A stretch of 64,000 nucleotides of DNA from Kluyvera intermedia. GTDB lineage: Bacteria > Pseudomonadota > Gammaproteobacteria > Enterobacterales > Enterobacteriaceae. The DNA lies in NCBI RefSeq assembly GCF_034424175.1, contig NZ_CP139986.1:3410001-3474000 (forward strand), in the 5' to 3' direction. This document shows, piece by piece, positions 1-7,955 of this stretch; within the stretch, counting starts at the first letter, position 1, and each line of letters opens with the position of its first letter. Position numbers and translations under genes: made by a program. The notes under the pieces are model-generated. The model saw only the letters and a program-made list of their open reading frames with translations, was not told where the DNA came from and searched no databases.

Positions 1-1
1 T

Positions 2-250
2 ATGCTGAAAACCTGTCTGCGCGGTGAGGCGATCCTCAACCTGAAGGTCGATCCCGAGCAATCGCTTTTACATCAGGCGATCTACCCGCATATCAAGCCG
101 GGTTACCACATGAATAAAAAACACTGGATTTCCGTCTATCCGGGCCCGGAGATCACCGAGGATCTGCTCAACAGTTTGATTGAGGATTCCTGGAATCTGG
201 TGGTCAACAAGTTGCCGAAGCGTGTTCAGCAACGCGTCCGTCCCTCCTGA
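2..250 (+). CDS. ybdF: YbdF, MmcQ/YjbR-family protein (3' part only)
   Basis: The window begins inside this gene, so only the last 82 residues are present and the true start lies upstream. They contain the family hallmark: small hydrophobic strands, then KPGYHMNKKHWISVYPG, then a helix with SWNLVV. This is close to the C-terminal two thirds of E. coli YbdF as I remember it. The family has a CyaY-like double-wing fold and is suspected to bind DNA, but YbdF itself has no established function. In E. coli it also lies directly beside nfsB, which supports the assignment. Confidence 0.85.
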   Translation: MLKTCLRGEAILNLKVDPEQSLLHQAIYPHIKPGYHMNKKHWISVYPGPEITEDLLNSLIEDSWNLVVNKLPKRVQQRVRPS

Positions 251-257
251 TTTTGCG

Positions 258-286
258 TTCAATGCGATAAGTGTTATCGCATTGAA
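258..286. promoter_or_regulatory. Perfect 13-bp inverted repeat between ybdF and nfsB
   Basis: Bases 258-270 and 274-286 are exact reverse complements (TTCAATGCGATAA and its mirror) around GTG. No T-run follows on either strand, so a standard intrinsic terminator is not obvious. It lies 7 bp after the ybdF stop and 86 bp before nfsB. It could be an RNA 3'-end stabilising hairpin for ybdF or an operator for nfsB. Confidence 0.55.
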
Positions 287-372
287 TACCCTTCTCATTT
301 GTTAATCAGCGCGGTACCCTGCTGTGATTCAACGCACCGATTGGCGGTGCTTTTCATCATTCAGGAGTATTT

Positions 373-1026
373 ATGGATATCGTTTCCGTTGCCTTAGCAC
401 GCTATTCCACCAAGGCGTTCGACGCCAGCAAAAAACTGACCGCTGAGCAGGCTGCAAACCTGAAAACGCTGCTGCGCTATAGCCCGTCGAGCACCAACTC
501 CCAGCCGTGGCATTTCATCGTCGCCAGCACCGACGAAGGGAAAGCACGTGTGGCGAAATCCACTGCGGGCGGCTACGTGTTTAACGAACGCAAAATGCTC
601 GATGCCTCTCACGTGGTAGTGTTCTGCGCGAAAACCGCCATTGATGACGCGTGGCTGGAAAAAGTGGTCGATCAGGAAGAAGTCGATGGCCGTTTCGCCA
701 ACCCGGAAGCCAAAGCGGCTAACCATAAAGGCCGTACTTTCTTTGCCGATCTGCACCGTAAAGAGTACCACGATGACGATCAGTGGGCTGCGCGTCAGAC
801 CTACCTGAACGTCGGTAACTTCCTGCTGGCAATGGGCGCAATGGGCCTGGATGCGGTACCGATTGAAGGCTTTGATGCTGCCGTTCTCGACGCCGAGTTT
901 GGTCTGAAAGAGAAAGGCTTCACCAGCCTGGTGGTGGTACCGGTGGGCTATCACAGCGAAGAAGATTTCAACAAGAAGCTGCCTAAATCACGTCTGCCTG
1001 AAGAGACGGTGATTACCGAGATTTAA
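373..1026 (+). CDS. nfsB: Oxygen-insensitive NAD(P)H nitroreductase / dihydropteridine reductase NfsB
   Basis: 217 residues, the same length as E. coli NfsB. This cytoplasmic FMN dimer reduces nitroaromatics, nitrofurans and quinones by two-electron steps from NAD(P)H. Landmarks: the N-terminal ARYSTKAFD segment that contacts FMN, SPSSTNSQPWHF (residues about 38-49), NERKMLDASHVVVF, and the C-terminal LVVVPVGYHS and LPKSRLP. The ATG follows an AGGAG 7 bases upstream. Expression in enterics is often raised through MarA/SoxS/Rob, but I could not pick out a convincing marbox. Downstream is a REP element rather than a partner gene. Confidence 0.97.
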   Translation: MDIVSVALARYSTKAFDASKKLTAEQAANLKTLLRYSPSSTNSQPWHFIVASTDEGKARVAKSTAGGYVFNERKMLDASHVVVFCAKTAIDDAWLEKVVDQEEVDGRFANPEAKAANHKGRTFFADLHRKEYHDDDQWAARQTYLNVGNFLLAMGAMGLDAVPIEGFDAAVLDAEFGLKEKGFTSLVVVPVGYHSEEDFNKKLPKSRLPEETVITEI

Positions 1027-1043
1027 TCGGTTTAGGTGTTACT

Positions 1044-1072
1044 CCCGGCGGCGCTGCGCTTGGCCGGGCTAC
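1044..1072 (+). repeat. REP unit, copy A
   Basis: A 29-bp GC-rich imperfect palindrome starting CCCGGCGGCG and ending GCCGGGCTAC. Identical 29-mers occur at 1858-1886 (inverted) and 10392-10420 (same orientation). An inverted CGCCGGG tract follows near 1102-1108, so this is probably a BIME made of two opposed REP units. REPs of this kind stabilise mRNA 3' ends and can bind gyrase. Confidence 0.85.
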
Positions 1073-1114
1073 GTATTGCGGTAACCCGGTTTCGCTACGT
1101 GACGCCGGGAAATC

Positions 1115-1402
1115 TCAATATAGCACTATCTGCGGATGCTTGACGCCGCACGCCAGCGCATAGCGCGTCAGCGTGTCCAGGCTCGCACGGGTTACATTCG
1201 CTTCCATTCTTGATACCGTTGGCGCACTGACGCCCATCTTCATCGCCACCTGCGCCCGAGTCAGCCCCGCATGATTTCGCCATTGTGCCAGCATGGCACG
1301 CAGTCTTTCTCGCCGTGCCTCAGCATCAAACGCTGCTTTCACATCCGGTGCGTCCAGCATCTCGGCTTTCAGTTCATCCCAATCAATAATTTTCTTGCTC
1401 AT
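1115..1402 (-). CDS. HigA-type XRE antitoxin
   Basis: 95 residues with a helix-turn-helix at about residues 48-70 (LTRAQVAMKMGVSAPTVSRMEANV), the DNA-recognition fold of HigA antitoxins. The N-terminal 40 residues are acidic and helical, as expected for the toxin-wrapping part. It is the second gene of the pair: its start lies 20 bp inside the toxin gene. Toxin-before-antitoxin order is the HigBA arrangement. The antitoxin should neutralise the toxin and repress the shared promoter. The partner and order make the call strong; the exact subfamily is not certain. Confidence 0.85.
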   Translation of the reverse strand: MSKKIIDWDELKAEMLDAPDVKAAFDAEARRERLRAMLAQWRNHAGLTRAQVAMKMGVSAPTVSRMEANVTRASLDTLTRYALACGVKHPQIVLY

Positions 1403-1712
1403 CCCGCATCTCCTGTAGCCGCTTTAGTGCCAGACGTATCTCCGCTGGGGGCGTTTTTGGCATTTTTTTAATAAAAACGCGTAGCAAAAAAATCGTTTCT
1501 TCACGCTGAAATACATAGATGCCTCGGGTATGGATACCTCCGAGCGTGCGTATTTCAAAGAGTCCATGAGAAAGAGGCTTGCTGTCCGGTTCCCGCAGTA
1601 AGGTAGGGTTATGCCGAAGTTTCTCTATCTTGCCGATCATTTTAGCCTGAGCCGACGCAGGCAGTGCCAGCAGCTCATCTCTGACATCCGAATGAACAAC
1701 GATTCTGAACAC
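1383..1712 (-). CDS. RelE/HigB-type mRNA interferase toxin (phage Gp49-like)
   Basis: About 109 residues from a GTG start, chosen because relatives begin with M/V-FRIVVH and because an AGAGA lies about 8 bases upstream. An ATG at 1754 would add 14 residues with a poor ribosome site. The order of elements fits the ParE/RelE fold: helices with LALPASAQAKMIGKIEKL, then PDSKPLSHGLFEIRTLG, then VFQREETIFLLRVFIKK and KTPPAEIRLALKRL. Such toxins cleave mRNA on the ribosome. No defect is visible, so the pair looks intact. Confidence 0.82.
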   Translation of the reverse strand: MFRIVVHSDVRDELLALPASAQAKMIGKIEKLRHNPTLLREPDSKPLSHGLFEIRTLGGIHTRGIYVFQREETIFLLRVFIKKMPKTPPAEIRLALKRLQEMRDEQENY

Positions 1713-1857
1713 GATTTTCGTCTCTGAAATATTAGCATATAAGGCAAATTGCATTAAAGGCTAATCTGCCAACCATGCATGACTTTATGCGCAATAAAGA
1801 CGACATTCAGATCCTATCATCAATTCTGGATAGCGGATCGTAAAACAGCATCGAACC

Positions 1858-1886
1858 GTAGCCCGGCCAAGCGCAGCGCCGCCGGG
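1858..1886 (-). repeat. REP unit, copy B
   Basis: Exact reverse complement of the 29-bp unit at 1044-1072. It lies 6 bp past the stop codon of the XRE/MmyB regulator gene, so it may serve as that gene's 3' structure. With copy A it encloses the toxin-antitoxin genes in inverted orientation. Confidence 0.85.
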
Positions 1887-1892
1887 AGTGTT

Positions 1893-2762
1893 TCAGCGCG
1901 AGAGCTTCTCCAGCACTACCTCCCCCGCTTCATCGACCGGTAAATACACCAGCAGGCGTGAGCCGTTACGCGGCGCGGAGTACCAGTACATTTGCTGGAG
2001 CTGGAATTCACCGAACTCGGGATGGTTAAAATTTTTAATCTGGTTTTCGACGCCGCGAACTTCGTAGCGCTGATGCCACAGGGCTTCAAACTCGGCAGAG
2101 GCGGCGAAAAAACGTGCCAGCTTGTTTTCCCACGCCGGTTCACCACGGTGTTCTGCCATCGCGGCGCGGAAATAAGAGACAAAGGTCGCCAGCGCATCAC
2201 GATTCGCCAGACGGCTGCGCCAGCCGGGGTGCGTCAGATACAGGTAGATACAATTTCTATCGTCTTCCGGAAGGGTTGAAAAATCGACCCCCATCAGCCG
2301 ACAAAAGGCATCATTCCACGCCACAATATCGAAATTCGGTCGCTGAACGCTGGCGGGATTAGGCAGCAAACTGTCCAGCATACGGCGTGCGCCGGGGCTT
2401 ATTGAGTCACACTGAGGGACGTTGACGGATTCCAGCGGCGCCAGCCCCGCCAGCACAAACAGATGGCGCGTCTCAAGCTCGCTGCACGAAAGCGCCTCGG
2501 CGACCGCTTGCATTACCGCGACCGACGGATTAACCTCGCGCCCCTGCTCAAGCCAGGTATACCAGGTCACGCCAACATCTGCCAGCATCGCCACCTCTTC
2601 GCGACGCAGACCCGGCGTGCGCCGCCGTCCGCTGCGCGGTAATCCCAGCCGTTGCGGATCGAGACTTTCCCGTCGCGCCCGAAGAAATGCACCCAGCTGC
2701 TTACGGCTATCGCTCTGCCGTGTCTGCAATGCATCAATTTCACTGTGGCTGATGAGGCTCAT
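1893..2762 (-). CDS. XRE-family regulator with MmyB-like ligand-binding domain
   Basis: 289 residues. The N-terminal third is a helix-turn-helix of the type seen before MmyB domains: LGAFLRARRESLDPQRLGL, RRTPGLRREEVAMLADVGVTWYTWLEQGR (about residues 50-76) and NPSVAVMQAVAEAL. The C-terminal two thirds match the MmyB-like, PAS-type sensor domain (NFDIVAWNDAFCRLMG, YLTHPGWRSRL, LARFFAASAEFEALWHQRYEVRG). The family usually represses a divergent transporter or dehydrogenase. Here the divergent neighbour is a drug-exporter-type MFS gene 107 bp away with an inverted repeat between them. The ligand is unknown. Confidence 0.88.
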   Translation of the reverse strand: MSLISHSEIDALQTRQSDSRKQLGAFLRARRESLDPQRLGLPRSGRRRTPGLRREEVAMLADVGVTWYTWLEQGREVNPSVAVMQAVAEALSCSELETRHLFVLAGLAPLESVNVPQCDSISPGARRMLDSLLPNPASVQRPNFDIVAWNDAFCRLMGVDFSTLPEDDRNCIYLYLTHPGWRSRLANRDALATFVSYFRAAMAEHRGEPAWENKLARFFAASAEFEALWHQRYEVRGVENQIKNFNHPEFGEFQLQQMYWYSAPRNGSRLLVYLPVDEAGEVVLEKLSR

Positions 2763-2787
2763 GGTATCTCCAGCATAGTAGTGCCAA

Positions 2788-2811
2788 TACCAGTATAACC
2801 AGGAACTGGTA
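2788..2811. promoter_or_regulatory. Inverted repeat, candidate operator between regulator and MFS exporter
   Basis: TACCAGT (2788-2794) and ACTGGTA (2805-2811) are exact mirror halves with a 10-bp spacer, so their centres are 17 bp apart, which suits a dimeric repressor. The site sits in the 107-bp divergent intergenic region and is the only strong palindrome there. Binding by the MmyB-type regulator is inferred from position only. Confidence 0.55.
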
Positions 2812-2869
2812 CCCGTTTATTTAAAGAGCGATGCTACGGCCAATCGCTGAATGACGCAATGGAGTCACC

Positions 2870-4297
2870 ATGAAAACGTCTACTGTTTCACCCGGCCGTG
2901 CGGGGCTTCTCCTGCTGATGATCGGCCTGATGTTGCCGCAAATTGATACCTCAATTACCAACGTCGCCCTCGATTCAATTACCGCGTCGCTGCACGCCAG
3001 CGCCACGCAACTGGAGCTTATCGTCGCATTGTACGGCGTGGCGTTCGCCGTCTGTCTGGCAATGGGCAGTAAGCTGGGCGATAACTACGGCCGTCGTCGC
3101 CTGTTTATGTGGGGCGTGGCGGTGTTTAGCCTGGCCTCGCTGCTGTGCGGCATATCGAATTCAATTACCGCCCTGCTGGCTGCACGCACGCTGCAAGGGG
3201 CGGGTGCGGCGTTGATAGTGCCGCAGATTCTCGCGACGCTTCATGTGACTATGAAAGGTACCGCGCACGCTCGCGCAATTAGCCTGTACGGGGGGATCGG
3301 CGGGATCTCGTTTATCGTCGGCCAGATGTTCGGCGGCTGGCTGGTGTCGGCGGATATCGCCGGGATGGGCTGGCGTAACGCTTTTTTCATCAACGTACCG
3401 ATTGGCCTGCTGGTGCTGGCATTCAGCCGCCGCTATGTCCCGGAAACCCGTCGCGACGAGCATTCCAGCATCGACTGGCAGGGCACGCTTAGCCTGGGGC
3501 TGGTGCTGTGCTGCCTGCTGTTTCCGATGGCATTGGGGCCGGAACTGCATTGGCCGTGGTCAATGCGTCTGATGCTGCTGGCGACGATTCCACTGCTGTT
3601 CTGGATGCGCACAAGCGCGCGACAAAAAGAGCGACGCGGTGAGCATCCTCTGTTACCACCACGGCTGTTGAAATTCGCCAGTATTCGCTTCGGGATGGTT
3701 ATCGCCCTGCTGTTTTTCAGCGCCTGGTCTGGGTTTATGTTCTGTATGGCGCTGACCATGCAGTCGGGTCTGGGCATGGCACCGTGGCAGTCAGGAAACA
3801 GCTTTGTCGCCCTTGGCGTCGCCTACTTCCTGTCGGCGATGTACGCACCGAAACTGATCGCCCGCCACAGTATGGGACGGATTATGGTTGCCGGTCTGGT
3901 GGTGCAAATTAGCGGTCTGTTGCTGCTGATGGAGACTTTCCATCACTTCGGCCAATCAACCACTACGCTAATCCTGATGCCGTCGACGGCGCTGATTGGC
4001 TATGGTCAGGCGCTGATTGTGAACTGCTTCTACCGCGTAGGAATGCGTGATATCACCGCCAATGATGCCGGTGCCGGCAGCGCGCTGCTCAGTACGGTGC
4101 AACAAGCCACGCTGGGCCTTGGTCCTGCGGTATTTGGCTCACTGCTGCTGGTGTTGATGCGTAACCATCACGGCAGTTATACCGATGCGATGGTCGGCTT
4201 CCTTGGCGTTGAAGCGGTGATGATGCTGCTGCTGGCGATTATCGCCATTGGCCTGCGCCATCATTTAAACCGTAGCCCGGCGCTCTCCACCTCGTAA
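2870..4297 (+). CDS. MFS transporter, DHA2 (EmrB/QacA-like) family
   Basis: 475 residues with about 14 hydrophobic segments, the topology of DHA2 proton-driven drug exporters of the inner membrane. Visible signatures: LPQIDTSITNVALDSI in TM1 (motif D1), LGDNYGRRRLFMWG in the first cytoplasmic loop (motif A), and LLAARTLQGAGAALIVPQ (motif B with its conserved Arg). The start follows GGAG in ATGGAGTCACC. It is divergent from the MmyB-type regulator, which probably controls it. The substrate is unknown; no membrane-fusion partner gene is adjacent, so it probably acts alone. Confidence 0.9.
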   Translation: MKTSTVSPGRAGLLLLMIGLMLPQIDTSITNVALDSITASLHASATQLELIVALYGVAFAVCLAMGSKLGDNYGRRRLFMWGVAVFSLASLLCGISNSITALLAARTLQGAGAALIVPQILATLHVTMKGTAHARAISLYGGIGGISFIVGQMFGGWLVSADIAGMGWRNAFFINVPIGLLVLAFSRRYVPETRRDEHSSIDWQGTLSLGLVLCCLLFPMALGPELHWPWSMRLMLLATIPLLFWMRTSARQKERRGEHPLLPPRLLKFASIRFGMVIALLFFSAWSGFMFCMALTMQSGLGMAPWQSGNSFVALGVAYFLSAMYAPKLIARHSMGRIMVAGLVVQISGLLLLMETFHHFGQSTTTLILMPSTALIGYGQALIVNCFYRVGMRDITANDAGAGSALLSTVQQATLGLGPAVFGSLLLVLMRNHHGSYTDAMVGFLGVEAVMMLLLAIIAIGLRHHLNRSPALSTS

Positions 4298-4312
4298 TGT
4301 TAAGTTCCTGTA

Positions 4313-4439
4313 TATGCTCGTCGTCTTTCAAGTTGCAGGTGCGTTGGCTGTGTTCGTTCACCCGAATCACTTACTACAGTAAGCTCATCGGGATTCACTC
4401 GCTTGCCGCCTTCCTGCAACTTGAAATCCATAGAGCATA
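4313..4439. repeat. ERIC-type intergenic repeat, 127 bp
   Basis: Exactly 127 bp between mirrored ends TATGCTC (4313-4319) and GAGCATA (4433-4439). A second mirrored pair lies inside (4326-4339 with 4413-4426, AAGTTGCAGG type). The centre has the GTTCACCCGAATCACTTAC / GTAAGCTCATCGGGATTCAC cores that ERIC elements share. It lies between the MFS gene and ybdG and may fold into a long hairpin when transcribed. Confidence 0.8.
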
Positions 4440-4499
4440 GCGGTTTGCATATTATAGCCAGCCTGTCCATTATAAAGGGCTGGCATTAAAGGAGACGTT

Positions 4500-5744
4500 A
4501 TGCAGGAACTGATTACCCAAATCGAAGAAATGGGCATTGAAATAAACCATACCAATTCACTCTTCATCATCTTTGGTATTATTTTTCTCACTGCCATCAT
4601 TGTCCATCTGATACTGCATCGGCTGGTGCTTCGAACCTTTGAAAAGCGTGCGCAGGCGAGCAGTCATTTATGGCTGCAAATCATTACGCAAAATAAACTG
4701 TTTCACCGTCTGGCGTTTACCCTGCAAGGGATTATTGTCAACGTGCAGGCAGTGTTATGGCTGCAAAAAGGCAGCGATGCGGCACAAATATTAACCACCG
4801 TCGCGCAACTGTGGGTCATGCTATATGCCCTGCTATCGTTCTTCTCGTTGCTGGACGTTATTTTTAATCTCTCACAAAAACTTTCGGTAGCTTCGCAACT
4901 ACCGTTAAAAGGGATATTCCAGGGCGTTAAGCTGGTCAGCGCCATTTTGGTCGGCATCCTGATAATCTCCCTGCTACTGGGGCAGTCACCGGCAATTCTG
5001 ATAAGCGGTTTGGGTGCCATGGCCGCGGTATTGATGCTGGTGTTTAAAGACCCGATACTCGGTCTGGTGGCGGGCATTCAGCTGTCTGCCAACGATATGT
5101 TGAAACTGGGTGATTGGCTGGAGATGCCGAAATACGGTGCAGACGGCGCGGTGACCGATATTGGTTTAACCACGGTCAAAGTGCGTAACTGGGATAATAC
5201 TATTACCACTATTCCGACCTGGTCGTTGGTGTCCGATTCCTTTAAAAACTGGAGCGGAATGTCAGCCTCCGGCGGGCGTCGAATTAAGCGCAGTATTAAT
5301 ATCGACACCACCAGCGTGCATTTTCTGGATGAGCAAGAACAGCAGCGCTTAATTCAAGCGCGATTGCTCAAACCGTATATGGACTCACGTCATGAAGAAA
5401 TTACCATGTGGAACCAGCAGCACGGTGGCGGCGAGTCGGTGCTTAACCTGCGTAAGATGACCAATATCGGTACGTTTCGTGCCTATCTCAATGAATATCT
5501 GCGCAACCATCCGCGTATTCGCAAAGATATGACGTTGATGGTACGCCAGCTGGCACCGGATAATAACGGGCTGCCGATTGAGATTTATGCGTTTACCAAT
5601 ACCGTGGTGTGGGCGGAATATGAAAGCATTCAGGCCGATATCTTTGACCATCTTTTTGCGGTGGTGGAAGAGTTTGGTTTACGTATTCACCAGTCACCGA
5701 CCGGTAATGATATTCGCGCCCTGGCAGGCGCGATAGGTCAGTAA
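4500..5744 (+). CDS. ybdG: Miniconductance mechanosensitive channel YbdG
   Basis: 414 residues, one fewer than I remember for E. coli YbdG. It has about five hydrophobic segments, then the pore-lining helix and beta domain typical of MscS relatives: GLGAMAAVLMLVFKDPILGLVAGIQL (about 161-186), then the beta domain LGDWLEMPKYGADGAVTDIGLTTVKVRNWDNTITTIPTWSLVSD. YbdG contributes to the MscM conductance and the response to mild hyperosmotic shock. The start has AAAGGAG 6 bases upstream. In E. coli ybdG sits next to pheP; here a catabolic locus lies between them. Confidence 0.95.
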   Translation: MQELITQIEEMGIEINHTNSLFIIFGIIFLTAIIVHLILHRLVLRTFEKRAQASSHLWLQIITQNKLFHRLAFTLQGIIVNVQAVLWLQKGSDAAQILTTVAQLWVMLYALLSFFSLLDVIFNLSQKLSVASQLPLKGIFQGVKLVSAILVGILIISLLLGQSPAILISGLGAMAAVLMLVFKDPILGLVAGIQLSANDMLKLGDWLEMPKYGADGAVTDIGLTTVKVRNWDNTITTIPTWSLVSDSFKNWSGMSASGGRRIKRSINIDTTSVHFLDEQEQQRLIQARLLKPYMDSRHEEITMWNQQHGGGESVLNLRKMTNIGTFRAYLNEYLRNHPRIRKDMTLMVRQLAPDNNGLPIEIYAFTNTVVWAEYESIQADIFDHLFAVVEEFGLRIHQSPTGNDIRALAGAIGQ

Positions 5745-5747
5745 TCC

Positions 5748-6728
5748 TCAGGCGCTGGCGCGTGAAATAAAGCGCCAGTCCAGCATCACCCGTTCCGTTG
5801 GGACGTCCGGATTCTCAATCTTATTAAGCAGCAGCTCCACGGCCTTAGCCCCGATCTCACGTGACGGTTGCTGGACGGTGGTAAGCTGCGGCGACACCAT
5901 TTCAGCCAACTCCGTGCCGTCAAAACCCACAACCGCAATATCTTCCGGCACCCGTAGCCCGGCCTGTTCAATGGCACGCATGGCACCGGCCGCCAGCGAA
6001 TCGGAAACGGCAAATACCGCATCCGGGCGTGGATTCATCGCCAGCAGTTTTTTCATTGCCGCCTTACCCGCCGCCGCGCTCAGGTCGTTAGCGTACTCAA
6101 CGGCCGAACAGTCCAGTTCCTGCTTTTGCAGTACCGATTTATATCCCTGTTCGCGCAGACGGGCATATTTATAGCTCAGGTCGTGGTTGATCAGCGCAAT
6201 ATGCTGACGCCCCATTGCCGCCAGATAACCCACTGCATGTTCCGCCGCATCGACATCGTTAATACCGACGCAAGACACCGCGCCCGCATCGGCATATTCA
6301 GCACACTGTACCCACGGCGCATCACCAATGACGGTGGTCAGTTCCGGCAGTCTGGTGAAGGCGTCCATGGTGATAATTCCGTCGACCATTTTGCCGGTCA
6401 GCAGGCGCAGGCCCGACTTTGAACGTTCAATATCAGAGCCGGAGTGGCACAGCAAAATACGATAACCGTTTTGCTCAGCCGCCTCCTCGATTCCTTTCAC
6501 CACCTCGGCGCAAAATGGGTTAGCGATATTCGACACCATCACTAAAATCATCGAGCTGCGTGCCGTCCTGAGCTGGCGTGCCAGAAGGTTCGGCTGGTAG
6601 TTGCTCTCTTTTATCGCCTTAAGCACCCGCTCGCGATTTTTCTCTTTCACCGTCTCGCTGTTATTCAACACACGCGATACGGTGGCGACCGAAACCCCCG
6701 CTAGTTGGGCGATTTTCTGAATTGACAT
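5748..6728 (-). CDS. LacI/GalR-family repressor of the adjacent sugar/glycoside locus
   Basis: 326 residues from MSIQKIAQLAG; an upstream in-frame start would precede the headpiece and is unlikely. Helix-turn-helix IAQLAGVSVATVSRVLNNSETV, hinge NYQPNLLARQLRTARS, then a periplasmic-binding-protein-like ligand domain (VSNIANPFCAEVVKGIEEAAEQNGY, AVSDSLAAGAMRAIEQAGLRVPEDIAVVGFDGTELA). It follows three metabolic genes in the same direction, but a terminator separates them, so it may have its own weak promoter. The two GTAATCGATTAC palindromes upstream of the porter gene (10261-10304) have the LacI-family operator form and are the expected targets. Confidence 0.92.
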   Translation of the reverse strand: MSIQKIAQLAGVSVATVSRVLNNSETVKEKNRERVLKAIKESNYQPNLLARQLRTARSSMILVMVSNIANPFCAEVVKGIEEAAEQNGYRILLCHSGSDIERSKSGLRLLTGKMVDGIITMDAFTRLPELTTVIGDAPWVQCAEYADAGAVSCVGINDVDAAEHAVGYLAAMGRQHIALINHDLSYKYARLREQGYKSVLQKQELDCSAVEYANDLSAAAGKAAMKKLLAMNPRPDAVFAVSDSLAAGAMRAIEQAGLRVPEDIAVVGFDGTELAEMVSPQLTTVQQPSREIGAKAVELLLNKIENPDVPTERVMLDWRFISRASA

Positions 6729-6773
6729 AGCTACGCGATTCCCTGCAATTAACGCTTTGGTGCAGGCTATCAT

Positions 6774-6799
6774 AAAAACGTGCCCGGCGTACCGGGCAC
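6774..6799 (-). terminator. Intrinsic terminator after the dehydrogenase gene
   Basis: An 8-bp perfect stem GTGCCCGG/CCGGGCAC around a 4-nt loop (6780-6799), followed on the minus strand by GTTTTTAT. It lies 4 bp past the dehydrogenase stop and before the repressor gene. Confidence 0.85.
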
Positions 6800-6803
6800 A
6801 GGA

Positions 6804-7955
6804 TTATTGCTCTACGCTGACCCAACGCCGTTGTTGATGGCTTTTCACTATTGCATCAATGATATACATCACGTTCGCGCCTTCACTGAATGAAGCAAAA
6901 CGACGCTCGCGAGCCTCCGGCATTTTTCCGGCCTCAACCGCCTGGTAGAAATTAAGCATCATATTTTTAAACGCATCCGGCCAGCCTTCGCTATGCCCCC
7001 CGGGGAAATGCGCCTGCCCGGCAACATCACGATTGAGCAGGCTAGGATCATCGCTTAGCCATTGATTTGCCTGGCTGCGTTTGCCAATCCACAATTGCTG
7101 CGGGTTTTCCTGATCCCACGACAGTGAGCTTGCGCTGGCGTTGATATCAAAATGCAGGCGGTTTTTACGCCCGGCGCTGACCTGCGAAACGCTAAAGCAG
7201 CCTTTGCTGCCGTCGTCAAAGCGGAACAAAATGGAACCGGCGTCTTCGGTAGTGACCGGAATATCCTGATACTGCGCGTCAGGACGATGCTCGCTAAAGG
7301 TAGCTTCTGCGGTGACGCTGGCTTTGCGCGTCGGCCAGACGATAGCAAGGTCAGCCATCACATCAACAATACGCCGCCCGGTGACGAACTGGATGGTATC
7401 GCACCAGTGGGAGCCAATATCGGCCACCGCACGCGACACGCCGCCCTGCTGCGCATCCACTCGCCAGTTGAAGTCGGTTTCCAGTAACATCCAGTCCTGA
7501 TGATAACCGCCGTAGGCTGAAAAGAGCCGCCCGGCGCTACCGTCACGCATCATGCTCGCCGCCTGCTGCACCATCGCAAACTGGCGATAGACAAAACTGA
7601 CCCCGTGTACCACGCCCGCCTTTTGCGCCAGTTGCTCAAGCTCTCTCGCCTCTTCCGGCGTCAGGCACAGCGGTTTCTCGGAGAAAACGTGCTTGCCCGC
7701 GTTTAGGATCTGCCGGTTGACCTGCGCGTGCAGGAAGTTGGGCGTGCAGTTGTGTACCACCTGTAATCCCGGATGGGCCAGCAAAGCATCAACGTCACCG
7801 TAAGCATGAGGAATATTGAGCTGGCGCGCCTTTTCCTGCGCCTGTTCCAGCGACGCATCGCACAGCGCTACCACCTCGACAAACCCCAGTCGGCGCAGCG
7901 CTTCTACATGCGCCGGGCCGATAAACCCGGAGCCAACGATACCGACATGAATCAT
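6804..7955 (-). CDS. Gfo/Idh/MocA-family NAD(P)-dependent dehydrogenase
   Basis: 383 residues. The N-terminal Rossmann domain has GIVGSGFIGPAHVEAL (dinucleotide-binding GxGxxG) and a strand ending ALCD. The EKPLCLT motif carries the family lysine, and VADIGSHWCD carries the Asp and His expected in the active site. The family oxidises or reduces sugars and glycosides at ring carbons. Its ATG overlaps the stop of the upstream isomerase gene by 4 bases, so the two are translationally coupled. A Gfo/Idh enzyme paired with a TIM-barrel isomerase resembles E. coli YcjS-YcjR and levoglucosan-type pathways that act through 3-keto sugars. The exact substrate cannot be read from sequence. Confidence 0.9.
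   Translation of the reverse strand: MIHVGIVGSGFIGPAHVEALRRLGFVEVVALCDASLEQAQEKARQLNIPHAYGDVDALLAHPGLQVVHNCTPNFLHAQVNRQILNAGKHVFSEKPLCLTPEEARELEQLAQKAGVVHGVSFVYRQFAMVQQAASMMRDGSAGRLFSAYGGYHQDWMLLETDFNWRVDAQQGGVSRAVADIGSHWCDTIQFVTGRRIVDVMADLAIVWPTRKASVTAEATFSEHRPDAQYQDIPVTTEDAGSILFRFDDGSKGCFSVSQVSAGRKNRLHFDINASASSLSWDQENPQQLWIGKRSQANQWLSDDPSLLNRDVAGQAHFPGGHSEGWPDAFKNMMLNFYQAVEAGKMPEARERRFASFSEGANVMYIIDAIVKSHQQRRWVSVEQ

Noticed and set aside
3161..3550. Minus-strand frame inside the MFS exporter gene
   Set aside because: Gln/His/Arg-rich shadow frame with no start signals, opposite a clear transporter.
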